Assembly: GCA_045125655.1 (NCBI GenBank)
Contig: JBGVNP010000033.1
Location: 1-6,386 of the forward strand
Reading direction: 5' to 3'
From: RGIG4608 sp045125655
GTDB lineage: Bacteria; Bacillota; Clostridia; Oscillospirales; CAG-272
Length of the DNA stretch: 6,386 nt
Shown here: positions 1 to 6,377 of the stretch, piece after piece
How the letters are laid out: the number at the start of each line of letters is the position of its first letter
How positions within the stretch are numbered: position 1 is the stretch's first letter
The notes under the pieces: model-generated
What the model saw: only the letters and a program-made list of their open reading frames with translations
Database searches by the model: none
Told to the model about the DNA's origin: nothing
Program-made: the position numbers and the translations under genes

Positions 1-2
1 AA

Positions 3-136
3 GTAAATTTTAGAAAATTACTCCGTAGGAGTGATTTTCGTAGTTTTGAAAGTATGGTGCATACGTCACGCTTGCGTGTAAGTATGTACCGTGCTTTCTA
101 AACCGATAATTCATTTTTGAATTATCGAAAATTTAC
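3..136 (+). repeat. Structured four-way-junction element (three hairpins inside a closing stem)
   Basis: This gene-free stretch folds into one closed unit. The outer stem GTAAATTTT (3-11) pairs perfectly with AAAATTTAC (128-136). Inside are three consecutive hairpins. Hairpin one (13-39) is a 12-bp stem with loop GTA. Hairpin two (48-98) is about 20 bp with one small internal defect and a CTTG tetraloop closed by G-C. Hairpin three (104-127) is a 9-10 bp stem with a T-rich loop. The non-Watson-Crick pairs at 19/33, 53/93, 55/91 and 59/87 are all G-T, so the plus strand folds better than the minus strand; the only other defects are a G65/A81 mismatch and a bulged T79. It could be a dispersed palindromic repeat (MITE- or BOX-like) or a structured RNA. 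The fold is seen directly, the function is unknown, and the element may extend beyond the left edge. Confidence 0.6.
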
Positions 137-170
137 GTAAACTCTGCTCAAACCAATCGGTAAAGTTTTT

Positions 171-290
171 CGGGGTGTGGGGTAGCGAAGCGGCGCGAGC
201 GTAATGAATAACAGTCCGGTGGACTGTTAGAACGCGAGCGTGACCGAGCCGAAGCGAGAAGCTTTTCAAAAAAGCCCCACATCTTTTTAC
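171..290. repeat. GCGAGCG-rich palindromic intergenic repeat
   Basis: This is a non-coding block closed by TGTGGGG (176-182) pairing with CCCCACA (275-281), with a weaker outer pairing of GTAAA (160-164) and TTTAC (286-290). At its centre is a 9-bp hairpin, TAACAGTCC (209-217) and GGACTGTTA (221-229), with loop GGT. The central hairpin is flanked by two direct copies of CGCGAGCGT (194-202 and 233-241) and by degenerate GCGAAGC-like words. A further small hairpin, GCTTTT..AAAAGC, lies at 261-275 and competes with the closing stem. The base composition is GC-richer than the AT-rich element just upstream. No open frame or promoter was recognised. It is probably a dispersed repeat or the remnant of one. 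Confidence 0.5.
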
Positions 291-317
291 AACTAACTTC
301 TGCGCGACAAATCAAAA

Positions 318-338
318 TTTGAAAATCATATTTTCAAA
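318..338 (-). terminator. Possible weak terminator hairpin over the ATPase stop codon
   Basis: TTTGAAAAT (318-326) and ATTTTCAAA (330-338) form a perfect 9-bp inverted repeat with loop CAT. On the minus strand it is followed by a short TTTTG run. It overlaps the stop codon of the calcium ATPase (334-336), so it sits where that transcript should end. The stem is almost entirely A-T, which is weak for an intrinsic terminator. The GC-rich palindromes further downstream at 171-290 may do the job instead. Confidence 0.3.
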
Positions 339-2913
339 ACCCCTCGCTATGTCCCGAGAAGCGCCAGAGGGCTTTTCGCAAAAGCTCAAAGGGGATTGCA
401 AGTGCGGCTATTCCGAGCGTAAATATAAGCTCGCCCACTGTTAGCGGTGTGGCGCGAAGCACTGCTCCGCCAAAATAGATAAACGACACCTGAATGACGG
501 AAATCAGCAGCATTATGAGTATAAAAACGCGATTTTGAGTTATTCCGTTGAAGATATTAAGTCGATCCGTTCTTGAATTGATACACTGCATTACGCTTAA
601 AAATATGAAAAGTCCGAAGAAGGCGGAGAGAAGAACGAGGTCATTATCACTCCGTCTGAAATGCGACGTGAAGCTCGGAGAGATGAGAAAGAGAAGGGAA
701 ATTATCACCGAAAATCCGCCTGAAATGAATATTTGGTGCATCATATATTTATTGAGAATGGGCTCGTCACGGCGCTTGGGCTTTTCTTTCATTATTCGCT
801 TTTGAGGTGCTTCTCCCGCAAATGCAAGGCCACCGAGCGTATCCATTATCATATTTACCCACAGCATTTGTGAAACAGTTATGGGTGCTTCAAATCCAAA
901 GAATGGAGCTATCATACAAAGGAGCGCTGACGAAAAATTCATGGTCAGCTGAAACACGAGGAATTTTCTTATGCTTTTAAATATATTCCGTCCGTAAAGC
1001 ACCGCTTTTACGATTGACGAAAGGTTATTGTCAATAATAACTACGTCCCCTGCGTCCTTGGCTACTGCCGAGCCGTCTCCCATAGCAAATCCCACGTCCG
1101 AGAGCTTGAGCGCGGGCGCGTCGTTTATGCCGTCGCCCGTCATACCTACCACAAGCTCCATTTTTTGTGCGAGACGAACAAGACGGCTCTTATCCTGCGG
1201 CAACGCACGGGCAAGCACTGCAAGACGAGGAAGAGCATTGCAAAGTTCATCGTCGGTCATATTTTCAAGCTCGGTGTGAGTCAAACACAGATTGCGCCGA
1301 GGAGTTATGATGCCTGTATCCTCCGCGATGCTTTTCGCACTGAGCACCCCATCCCCCGTTATCATAACGGTATCTATACCTGCGCGCCTTAATGCCTCAA
1401 CCGATGCGCGCGCCTCTCTTTTCGGAGGATCGCTTATCACGATGGCGCAGGTGAATTTTCTATTTTTGCTCATCATTATAACGCGCTTGCCCTCACTTTG
1501 CGCTTCCGATATGGCGCGCTCCACCTCGAAACGATCGAAGCTCGGATCGTTTATTGAAGGAATGATGATCTCGGGTGCGCCTTTGAGATAAGTAGTACCC
1601 TCAAGTGTTGCCGAGGAGTATTTTATTTTACTGTCAAACGGAGTTTTTTGTATATGCTCCGTTGGGTATTTTGGAGAAAAATGCTTTTTAACGGCATCCA
1701 AAAGCGCGCGCTCGGTCGCATTTCCGCCCGAAGCGCCTTTTTTTGTTATTGTAGCGGAAGAGTTGTAGAAGGAGTTTTCGCAAAAATCCAAGAAAAGCTC
1801 CGGAAGGACATTTTTAAAGGCATTTATACCGTTTATGCGGCTTCCGTCGGGAGCTATAAAGCCCTCAACGCTCATTTTTCCCTTGGTGAGAGTGCCCGTT
1901 TTGTCGGTAAAGAGAACATTCATGCTTCCCGCCGCCTCAATACCCGTCTGCTTTCGTACAAGCACGTTGTCCTTTAGCATTCGCTTTACGTTTGAGGAAA
2001 GAACTACGGCGATCATCATAGGAAGTCCCTCGGGAACTGCCATAATGACCACAGTTAGTCCGAGCGTTATCGAGTGGATTATTTCGTTTACCATAAACTG
2101 CGCGTCGGTTAACTTGAATAGCATTACCTCGCGCAAAAAATCGCTCTCTATGCAGATGGAAGAAAAGAGATTTGAAAGTGCAATAAGCACCGCCGCGCCG
2201 TAGCCGAGTGTACTTATTTGCTTGGCTAAACGCGAAAGACGGAGAGAGAGGGGGCTCTCTCTTGTGTCCTCTTGAAGCTCTTGCACGATGCCGCCAAGAA
2301 AGGTGCTATCTCCCACCCGTTCTACAAGCATTTCGCCTTCTCCCGACGAAACAAGACATCCGCGCAGGCAGACAGACTCGGAGCTTGGAGAAAGGTCACT
2401 CTGCGAGGTGGTTTTGGAGGAAACTTTAGATGCCTCCTTGCTCTCGCCCGTTAGCGCACTTTGATCAAGGGAAACTGCGCCCGATATTAAAATTCCATCG
2501 GCACTCACAGCATCTCCCGCACAGAGAAGCACAACGTCCCCGACGACAATTTCATCAATGGGTACGGTGAGCGCTTCACCGTCGCGTCTTACTCTGACGA
2601 GTGCTTTTGTAGCTTCATTCAGTCGCTTGAACGCCGCACGGGATGAGCGCTCGGAGAGGGTGGAAATTCCCGTTGCGAGCAATATGGCAAGGGCTATTCC
2701 GCCTGTTTCAAACCAGTCTATATTTTTAAAGGTGAAGATGATATTTACTGCGAGCGAAATGAGTAGAACTTTAATTATCGGATCGCCGAGATTTTTTATA
2801 AACGAGAGTGCGAGTGGTTCCTCTTTTCTTCGCGTCATTTTGTTGGAACCATATTTTTTGCGCGATGCCTCAACCTCGCTTGATGTTAGTCCGATATGAT
2901 TTTTATAGTCCAT
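334..2913 (-). CDS. PMCA-type calcium-transporting P-type ATPase
   Basis: This is a complete 859-residue type IIB P-type ATPase expected to pump Ca2+ out across the cytoplasmic membrane at the cost of ATP. Visible motifs: LTGES of the actuator domain (154-158), PEGLP in TM4 (294-298), the phosphorylated aspartate D337 in DKTGTLT, KGAPE of the nucleotide domain (444-448), TGD (519-521) and TGDGINDAP (592-600). Ten membrane segments are apparent: four before residue 310 and six after 650. N659, N687 and D691, with E295, match the single calcium site of PMCA pumps. The position aligned with SERCA E771 is S662, so site I is probably absent. The INSR..NIF.GI..N stretch near 778-794 is also PMCA-like, and there is no C-terminal calmodulin tail. 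The start at ATG 2913 has GGAGG nine bases upstream (2923-2927). An in-frame extension to 3081 crosses the promoters and dus and is not coding. The gene is transcribed alone; ion specificity is inferred. Confidence 0.93.
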   Translation of the reverse strand: MDYKNHIGLTSSEVEASRKKYGSNKMTRRKEEPLALSFIKNLGDPIIKVLLISLAVNIIFTFKNIDWFETGGIALAILLATGISTLSERSSRAAFKRLNEATKALVRVRRDGEALTVPIDEIVVGDVVLLCAGDAVSADGILISGAVSLDQSALTGESKEASKVSSKTTSQSDLSPSSESVCLRGCLVSSGEGEMLVERVGDSTFLGGIVQELQEDTRESPLSLRLSRLAKQISTLGYGAAVLIALSNLFSSICIESDFLREVMLFKLTDAQFMVNEIIHSITLGLTVVIMAVPEGLPMMIAVVLSSNVKRMLKDNVLVRKQTGIEAAGSMNVLFTDKTGTLTKGKMSVEGFIAPDGSRINGINAFKNVLPELFLDFCENSFYNSSATITKKGASGGNATERALLDAVKKHFSPKYPTEHIQKTPFDSKIKYSSATLEGTTYLKGAPEIIIPSINDPSFDRFEVERAISEAQSEGKRVIMMSKNRKFTCAIVISDPPKREARASVEALRRAGIDTVMITGDGVLSAKSIAEDTGIITPRRNLCLTHTELENMTDDELCNALPRLAVLARALPQDKSRLVRLAQKMELVVGMTGDGINDAPALKLSDVGFAMGDGSAVAKDAGDVVIIDNNLSSIVKAVLYGRNIFKSIRKFLVFQLTMNFSSALLCMIAPFFGFEAPITVSQMLWVNMIMDTLGGLAFAGEAPQKRIMKEKPKRRDEPILNKYMMHQIFISGGFSVIISLLFLISPSFTSHFRRSDNDLVLLSAFFGLFIFLSVMQCINSRTDRLNIFNGITQNRVFILIMLLISVIQVSFIYFGGAVLRATPLTVGELIFTLGIAALAIPFELLRKALWRFSGHSEGF

Positions 2914-2943
2914 TTTTTTGCGCCTCCAATATGTTTTTACTGA

Positions 2944-2972
2944 ATTATATGAGAGAAATAATGAAAATATAA
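2944..2972 (-). promoter_or_regulatory. Putative promoter of the calcium ATPase gene
   Basis: On the minus strand a perfect -10 box TATAAT occupies 2949-2944. Seventeen bases upstream the best -35 is only TTATAT (2972-2967), a poor match to TTGACA. The predicted transcript start near 2937 leaves a leader of about 24 nt that contains the GGAGG ribosome binding site. The leader is too short for a riboswitch. The weak -35 suggests low basal expression or help from an activator, which is inference. Confidence 0.5.
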
Positions 2973-2973
2973 G

Positions 2974-3002
2974 TTGACGGCGAGGCGAAAATATGATAAA
3001 AT
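2974..3002 (+). promoter_or_regulatory. Sigma-A-type promoter of the dus-protease unit
   Basis: TTGACG (2974-2979), a 17-base spacer and TAAAAT (2997-3002) make a near-consensus sigma-A promoter. Transcription would begin near 3009, giving a leader of about 23 nt before the GTG start at 3032. The -35 box lies one base from the -35 position of the divergent ATPase promoter, so the two promoters are arranged back to back. Confidence 0.7.
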
Positions 3003-3018
3003 TATTATAGATTATGAA

Positions 3019-3026
3019 GGGAGGTG
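3019..3026 (+). promoter_or_regulatory. Ribosome binding site that fixes the dus start
   Basis: GGGAGGTG is an almost ideal Shine-Dalgarno sequence, with its GGAGG core seven bases before GTG 3032. It lies downstream of the in-frame ATG at 3014. That ATG would sit only about five bases from the predicted transcript start with no binding site of its own. The GTG is therefore the likely start codon. Confidence 0.8.
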
Positions 3027-3031
3027 TTCGC

Positions 3032-4051
3032 GTGAAATTTGGCGGCATAGAATTAAAGCACGGAATAATGCTCGCACCCATGGCGGGAGCTACGGATCAT
3101 GCTTTTCGCAAGGTGTGCCGTGAATTTGGCGCGGAATATCTCGTTTCTGAAATGGTTTGCGCAAAAGCGCTCTGCTATGAGCAGAAAATAAAAAAGAGCA
3201 TTGAAAGATCTCCATCAAAGACCGCTCCGTTAGCGGCTATAAAGGAGGGGGAGCTTCCAATGGCAGTGCAGATATTTGGCAGTGAACCTGAATATATGGC
3301 GGAGGCGGCAAGAATGATCGCCGAAAATTCATACAGAGGAACGACGAGCATTTATACGCCCAGTGCGATAGATATAAATATGGGTTGCCCCGTGCCGAAG
3401 GTGGTTTCCAATGGTGAGGGCTCTGCGCTTCTTAAAAATCCTGAGCTTGCGGCGGATATTGTTCGTGCGGTGGTGAATGCCGTGGATATTCCCGTGACGG
3501 TCAAGATAAGAACGGGTTGGAATGCCAAATCCATCAATGCCGTTGAGGTTGCAAAGCGTCTTGAGGATGCAGGAGCGTCGCTTATCTGCGTTCACGGAAG
3601 AACGCGCGAGCAGCAATATGCCCCCTATGCCGATTGGACACAGATAGCCAAGGTAAAGGCGGCGGTGATCGTTCCTGTCATAGGCAACGGTGATATTTTT
3701 GAGTCGGAGGATGCGCTTAAAATGATGAAGGAAACGGGCTGCGACGGCGTTATGATAGGACGCGGTGCGCTTGGCAATCCTTGGATTTTTGAACGTACAC
3801 TTGATTTGCTTGAGGGCAGAGAGGGACGCTTGATAGATAACGATGAGATAGTTGACGTGGCGCTTTATCATCTTGGACTTATGATTGAGGAAAAGGGTGA
3901 GCGCGCAGGGATAGCAGAGAGTCGCAAGCACCTCGGCTGGTATATGAAGGGTGTTCGCGGTGCGGCGGAGCTCCGAAACAAGATAAATACCGCACAAAAT
4001 CTCGACGAGCTTAAATATATATTGAATTCGTTGAGGAATACTGTTGATTAA
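3032..4051 (+). CDS. dus: tRNA-dihydrouridine synthase (DusB-like)
   Basis: This is a 339-residue FMN-dependent enzyme that reduces specific uridines of tRNA to 5,6-dihydrouridine using NADPH; it acts in the cytosol. The TIM-barrel signature motifs are in order: LAPMAGATDHAFR (14-26, FMN-binding N-terminus), AVQIFG (78-83), DINMGCPVPKV (114-124) with catalytic cysteine C119, GEGSALL (128-134), VKIRTGW (157-163) with K158, VHGRTREQQY (187-196) with H188, IGNGDI (217-222) and GVMIGRGALGNPWIF (239-253, phosphate binding). The C-terminal helical tRNA-binding domain follows. Length is normal for the family. The start is GTG 3032, chosen from the Shine-Dalgarno at 3019-3026 and the promoter position. 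The protease gene follows after 21 nt, so the two are probably co-transcribed. Clostridial genomes often carry this DusB-like subgroup, but the exact target uridine cannot be read from the sequence. Confidence 0.94.
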   Translation: MKFGGIELKHGIMLAPMAGATDHAFRKVCREFGAEYLVSEMVCAKALCYEQKIKKSIERSPSKTAPLAAIKEGELPMAVQIFGSEPEYMAEAARMIAENSYRGTTSIYTPSAIDINMGCPVPKVVSNGEGSALLKNPELAADIVRAVVNAVDIPVTVKIRTGWNAKSINAVEVAKRLEDAGASLICVHGRTREQQYAPYADWTQIAKVKAAVIVPVIGNGDIFESEDALKMMKETGCDGVMIGRGALGNPWIFERTLDLLEGREGRLIDNDEIVDVALYHLGLMIEEKGERAGIAESRKHLGWYMKGVRGAAELRNKINTAQNLDELKYILNSLRNTVD

Positions 4052-4072
4052 AAAAGGAGAATAATTAGCACA

Positions 4073-5053
4073 ATGAAAAGAAGCTTATCTTTAATTCTCG
4101 TTATTATAATGATTTTGACTCTTTTGGCAAGCTGTAATTTGCCCGATGAGTTTAAAATGAGTACCGTCAATTTTTATGTAGACGGTGAGCTTTATGCAAC
4201 AAAGGTTGTGAATACGGGCGGTACTGTAAGCGCGCCCCTTGCTCCCAAAAAGGATAATCAAATATTCGTTGGATGGTATTCGGGTGGTTTGTTCAGCTAT
4301 GAATTTGATTTTTCAAATATGATAATCGGTAACACCGATCTGCATGCATATTTTGTTCTTGACGCGGTAAGCGTTATGAATCGCATGACTACCGAAACAG
4401 TGAAAAGTGTGGTTACCGTTGAAAATAAAGGATACAATACTGCATTTGGCAGTATCATTGAAACCTCGTCAGGTACGGCGCAGGGTTCAGGTGTTGTAAT
4501 TGATATTTCGGGCGGATACTGTTTCGTTCTTACAAATAATCACGTGGTAGAGAAGAATACCAATTATGCAAATCAGGAGATCACGGTTGAAGATCCTTGG
4601 GGCAACAGATACACTGCTCACGTGTATAAAAAGACGGCATCTTTGTCTGCGATGGATAAAAATTACGACCTTGCATTGATATATTTTAAATATACTGTTG
4701 ACGAAGAGAAGCCACATCTTCAAGAAATACCGCTTGGCAGTGATCCGAAGGTGGGAGAATATGTTATTTCGATTGGTTCTCCCCAAGCGCAGAGAAATGC
4801 AGTTACGGTTGGTAATGCGCTTAAGTATATTACCCTGAAATCGGATGAGACAAGCGATCTTTCAAACGTCAAGTTTGAGGTCATCTATCACAACGCTATT
4901 GCAGATCACGGATCGAGCGGAGGCCCGCTAGTAACTGCCGATGGCAAGCTTTGCGGACTCAATTTTGCGGGCTATGAGAGCAATAATCACGGCTGCGCGA
5001 TACCACTTTCCAAAATCAATGAGTTTTTGAATAAATACGTTTACGGGAACTGA
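4073..5053 (+). CDS. Lipoprotein trypsin-like (S1C) serine protease with InlB-type repeat
   Basis: This 326-residue protein is predicted to be an exported lipoprotein protease. Residues 1-20 form a signal peptide (KR, then a hydrophobic run) ending in the lipobox L18-A19-S20 before lipidated C21, so it should be anchored on the outer face of the membrane. Residues about 31-95 resemble a single InlB B-repeat / Listeria-Bacteroides repeat (VNFYVDG..., a central FVGWYSGG, and F.FS..I.....LHAYF). Residues about 108-322 are a trypsin-2/HtrA-like domain: AQGSGVVID (136-144), H157 in TNNHVV, D199 in YDLALI and S282 in GSSGGPL make a complete catalytic triad, followed by a GCAIPLSKI end (307-315). 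There is no PDZ domain, unlike classical HtrA/DegP. The ribosome binding site AAAGGAG (4053-4059) is somewhat far, about 13 nt from the ATG. The gene is probably read through from dus. Substrates are unknown; surface protein processing or quality control is inference. Confidence 0.88.
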   Translation: MKRSLSLILVIIMILTLLASCNLPDEFKMSTVNFYVDGELYATKVVNTGGTVSAPLAPKKDNQIFVGWYSGGLFSYEFDFSNMIIGNTDLHAYFVLDAVSVMNRMTTETVKSVVTVENKGYNTAFGSIIETSSGTAQGSGVVIDISGGYCFVLTNNHVVEKNTNYANQEITVEDPWGNRYTAHVYKKTASLSAMDKNYDLALIYFKYTVDEEKPHLQEIPLGSDPKVGEYVISIGSPQAQRNAVTVGNALKYITLKSDETSDLSNVKFEVIYHNAIADHGSSGGPLVTADGKLCGLNFAGYESNNHGCAIPLSKINEFLNKYVYGN

Positions 5054-5066
5054 TCAAAATGTAAAA

Positions 5067-5102
5067 ACTCCGTTGCTTACTAAGCAACGGAGTCTATTTT
5101 TA
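5067..5102. terminator. Bidirectional intrinsic terminator between the protease gene and holA
   Basis: ACTCCGTTGCTT (5067-5078) and AAGCAACGGAGT (5082-5093) form a perfect 12-bp stem around ACT. On the plus strand the stem is followed by CTATTTTT (5094-5101), and on the minus strand by TTTTAC (from AAAA 5063-5066). It lies 13 nt after the protease stop. Its plus-strand T-run ends inside the holA stop codon (5100-5102), so a single hairpin serves both convergent genes. Confidence 0.88.
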
Positions 5103-6146
5103 TATGGAGCAAATAAGCTTTTCAAGGTGGAGATAACCCGAATCGTAGCGATATTTCATAGCAAGATCTGCTTCCGCCGTCATCTTTACGATGGTGAGGA
5201 GTCTGTCAAGCTCCATTCGGCGCGCGCTTGTGGCATAGATGCCTACCTTGTGCCCGTTTATTCCCGTTTCGGCGGCAATCTGCTGATTGCTTTTACCGTC
5301 AAGAAGCATGATCTTTATCTTCATCAGATCGGAAAAAATGCCGGATAGCTCACCGAGTATCATAAGCGGCTCTACCTGCTTGAATTTCATAACAGAGAGG
5401 ATCGAGAGCGCCTCGCTCTTTCTTCCCTCAAGTATTGCATTGGAGAAGGCAAATGCGCCGTATTCCATTTCAGCGTTGCAGACCTCGGGAATATCTTCTG
5501 AAAGAAGACGGTCGCGCGATTTTGACCTTGCATAGAGCGCGAGCTTTTCAATTTCTCCCGAGAGCGTGAACATATTCTTGCCGCAGTATTCGATGAGATG
5601 TGAGCAATCGTTCATATCCGCCTTAATGCCGTGATGCTCGAAATGGCGCATTACCCAAAGAGCGAGCTTTTGGTTGGTCGGAGCTTCAAATTTTACGGGC
5701 TGAAGAATATCGGAAAGTGTTTTTAATGCGCCCGACGGAGCCTTGCCCTTAACCTCTTCGGTAATGTTTCCGTTTGGTAGAGAGAGGACAAACACGTTAT
5801 AATCAAACTCGTTGAGATGATTGAGTGCGTCGAGAAATTCCTCAAATTCTGCAAGATTATTGCGATTTGACATCTTTTTAATATTGAGTCCCGTCAAAAC
5901 AACGAGCTTTTTCTCCGCCATCATTGGTGGCATAGAGAGAATATCAATCAATTTTTCGGCAGTATAATCGAGAGTATCGAGGGTTACAAAATTGAATATT
6001 TCAAGCGCCTCATCAATTCCCATAGCATCCTTTAAGGATTTTATAGCGTGGGACTTGAGATAGTCCTCTTCACCGTAGAAAAGATAATTTCCATCGGGGT
6101 TTTCTTTAATTTTTTTATTAAAATCCGCATTTGTGATGATTTCCAC
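5100..6146 (-). CDS. holA: DNA polymerase III delta subunit (clamp loader)
   Basis: HolA delta is the clamp-opening subunit of the replicative polymerase clamp loader; it works with tau/gamma and delta-prime to put the beta sliding clamp on DNA. The protein is 348 residues from GTG 6146 (351 from GTG 6155), close to the E. coli length of 343. Recognisable features: YLFYGEEDYL near residues 21-30, the hallmark of delta domain I, which lacks a functional P-loop; MPPMMAEKKLVVL near 72-84, matching the beta-interaction region; YCGKNM...EIEKLALYA near 187-206 in domain II; and the helical collar domain ending in YRYDSGYLHLEKLI. GTG 6146 is preferred because AGGTGG lies five bases upstream and the predicted transcript start near 6164 leaves GTG 6155 a leader of only about 9 nt. 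The gene has its own promoter and a shared terminator, so it appears monocistronic. Confidence 0.92.
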   Translation of the reverse strand: MEIITNADFNKKIKENPDGNYLFYGEEDYLKSHAIKSLKDAMGIDEALEIFNFVTLDTLDYTAEKLIDILSMPPMMAEKKLVVLTGLNIKKMSNRNNLAEFEEFLDALNHLNEFDYNVFVLSLPNGNITEEVKGKAPSGALKTLSDILQPVKFEAPTNQKLALWVMRHFEHHGIKADMNDCSHLIEYCGKNMFTLSGEIEKLALYARSKSRDRLLSEDIPEVCNAEMEYGAFAFSNAILEGRKSEALSILSVMKFKQVEPLMILGELSGIFSDLMKIKIMLLDGKSNQQIAAETGINGHKVGIYATSARRMELDRLLTIVKMTAEADLAMKYRYDSGYLHLEKLICSI

Positions 6147-6151
6147 CTGTC

Positions 6152-6157
6152 CCACCT
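6152..6157 (-). promoter_or_regulatory. Ribosome binding site favouring holA start at GTG 6146
   Basis: Read on the minus strand this is AGGTGG, one mismatch from AGGAGG, five bases before GTG 6146. It overlaps the alternative GTG at 6155-6153. That upstream GTG has only AAAGG at about three bases spacing, which is too close for efficient initiation. Confidence 0.5.
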
Positions 6158-6170
6158 GCCTTTCTTAGTT

Positions 6171-6199
6171 ATTATATCATAAAAATTTCAGCTTTTCAA
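6171..6199 (-). promoter_or_regulatory. Sigma-A-type promoter of holA with extended -10
   Basis: On the minus strand TTGAAA (6199-6194), a 17-base spacer and a perfect TATAAT (6176-6171) are preceded by the TGn extended -10 motif. This is the best promoter match in the window. Transcription should start near 6164, leaving a very short leader of about 17 nt to GTG 6146. Confidence 0.8.
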
Positions 6200-6229
6200 G
6201 TGTTTTATAAAGCTATAAATTGGGATTTT

Positions 6230-6289
6230 GCGGTGCACTATGTTCGCACTAACCCACTGATTGTTTTGCACCGCTTTTTCAAAAGCGGT
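6230..6289. repeat. Nested inverted repeats upstream of holA
   Basis: GCGGTGCA (6230-6237) pairs with TGCACCGC (6267-6274). The right arm is shared with a second, competing perfect inverted repeat, ACCGCTTTT (6270-6278) and AAAAGCGGT (6281-6289). The two structures cannot form at once. A GC-rich stretch containing CGGCGTGAGCG follows (6299-6309). No coding region is supported here. It is probably a dispersed intergenic repeat, or the terminator and leader of a gene beyond the right edge. Confidence 0.45.
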
Positions 6290-6324
6290 CGCCCGCGCGG
6301 CGTGAGCGCAAAAAACGGCCCTTT

Positions 6325-6377
6325 CTTTTGTTAGCTTTTCTTTGGGCCTCTTTTTCCAAAGAAAAGCGGCTAAAAAG
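6325..6377. repeat. Long imperfect hairpin at the right edge
   Basis: TTTTCTTTGG (6336-6345) pairs perfectly with CCAAAGAAAA (6356-6365) around a 10-base loop. The stem continues, after a 3-base bulge, with TTAGC (6331-6335) and GCTAA (6369-6373). An alternative pairing GGCCC (6317-6321) with GGGCC (6344-6348) overlaps it. The purine/pyrimidine asymmetry and the alternative folds resemble an intergenic repeat rather than a simple terminator. It may run past the window edge. Confidence 0.45.

Noticed and set aside
3..136. tRNA, T-box or other known cloverleaf RNA
   Set aside because: The four-way junction recalls a tRNA shape, but it is far too long and lacks the TPsiC arm, the CCA-end context and the T-box consensus.
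1..333. CRISPR array or insertion sequence
   Set aside because: There are no regularly spaced repeats with unique spacers and no transposase frame; the repeats are palindromic modules only.
2914..2943. Riboswitch controlling the calcium ATPase
   Set aside because: The predicted leader is only about 24 nt, too short for any known riboswitch.
2914..3081. 56-residue N-terminal extension of the calcium ATPase reading frame
   Set aside because: It runs through both promoters and into the start of dus, has no ribosome binding site and does not resemble the family; ATG 2913 has a GGAGG site and a normal family N-terminus.
3329..3997. 222-codon open frame on the minus strand within dus
   Set aside because: It lies entirely antisense to a well-supported dus gene, has no recognisable domain and no ribosome binding site; it is a shadow of the coding strand.
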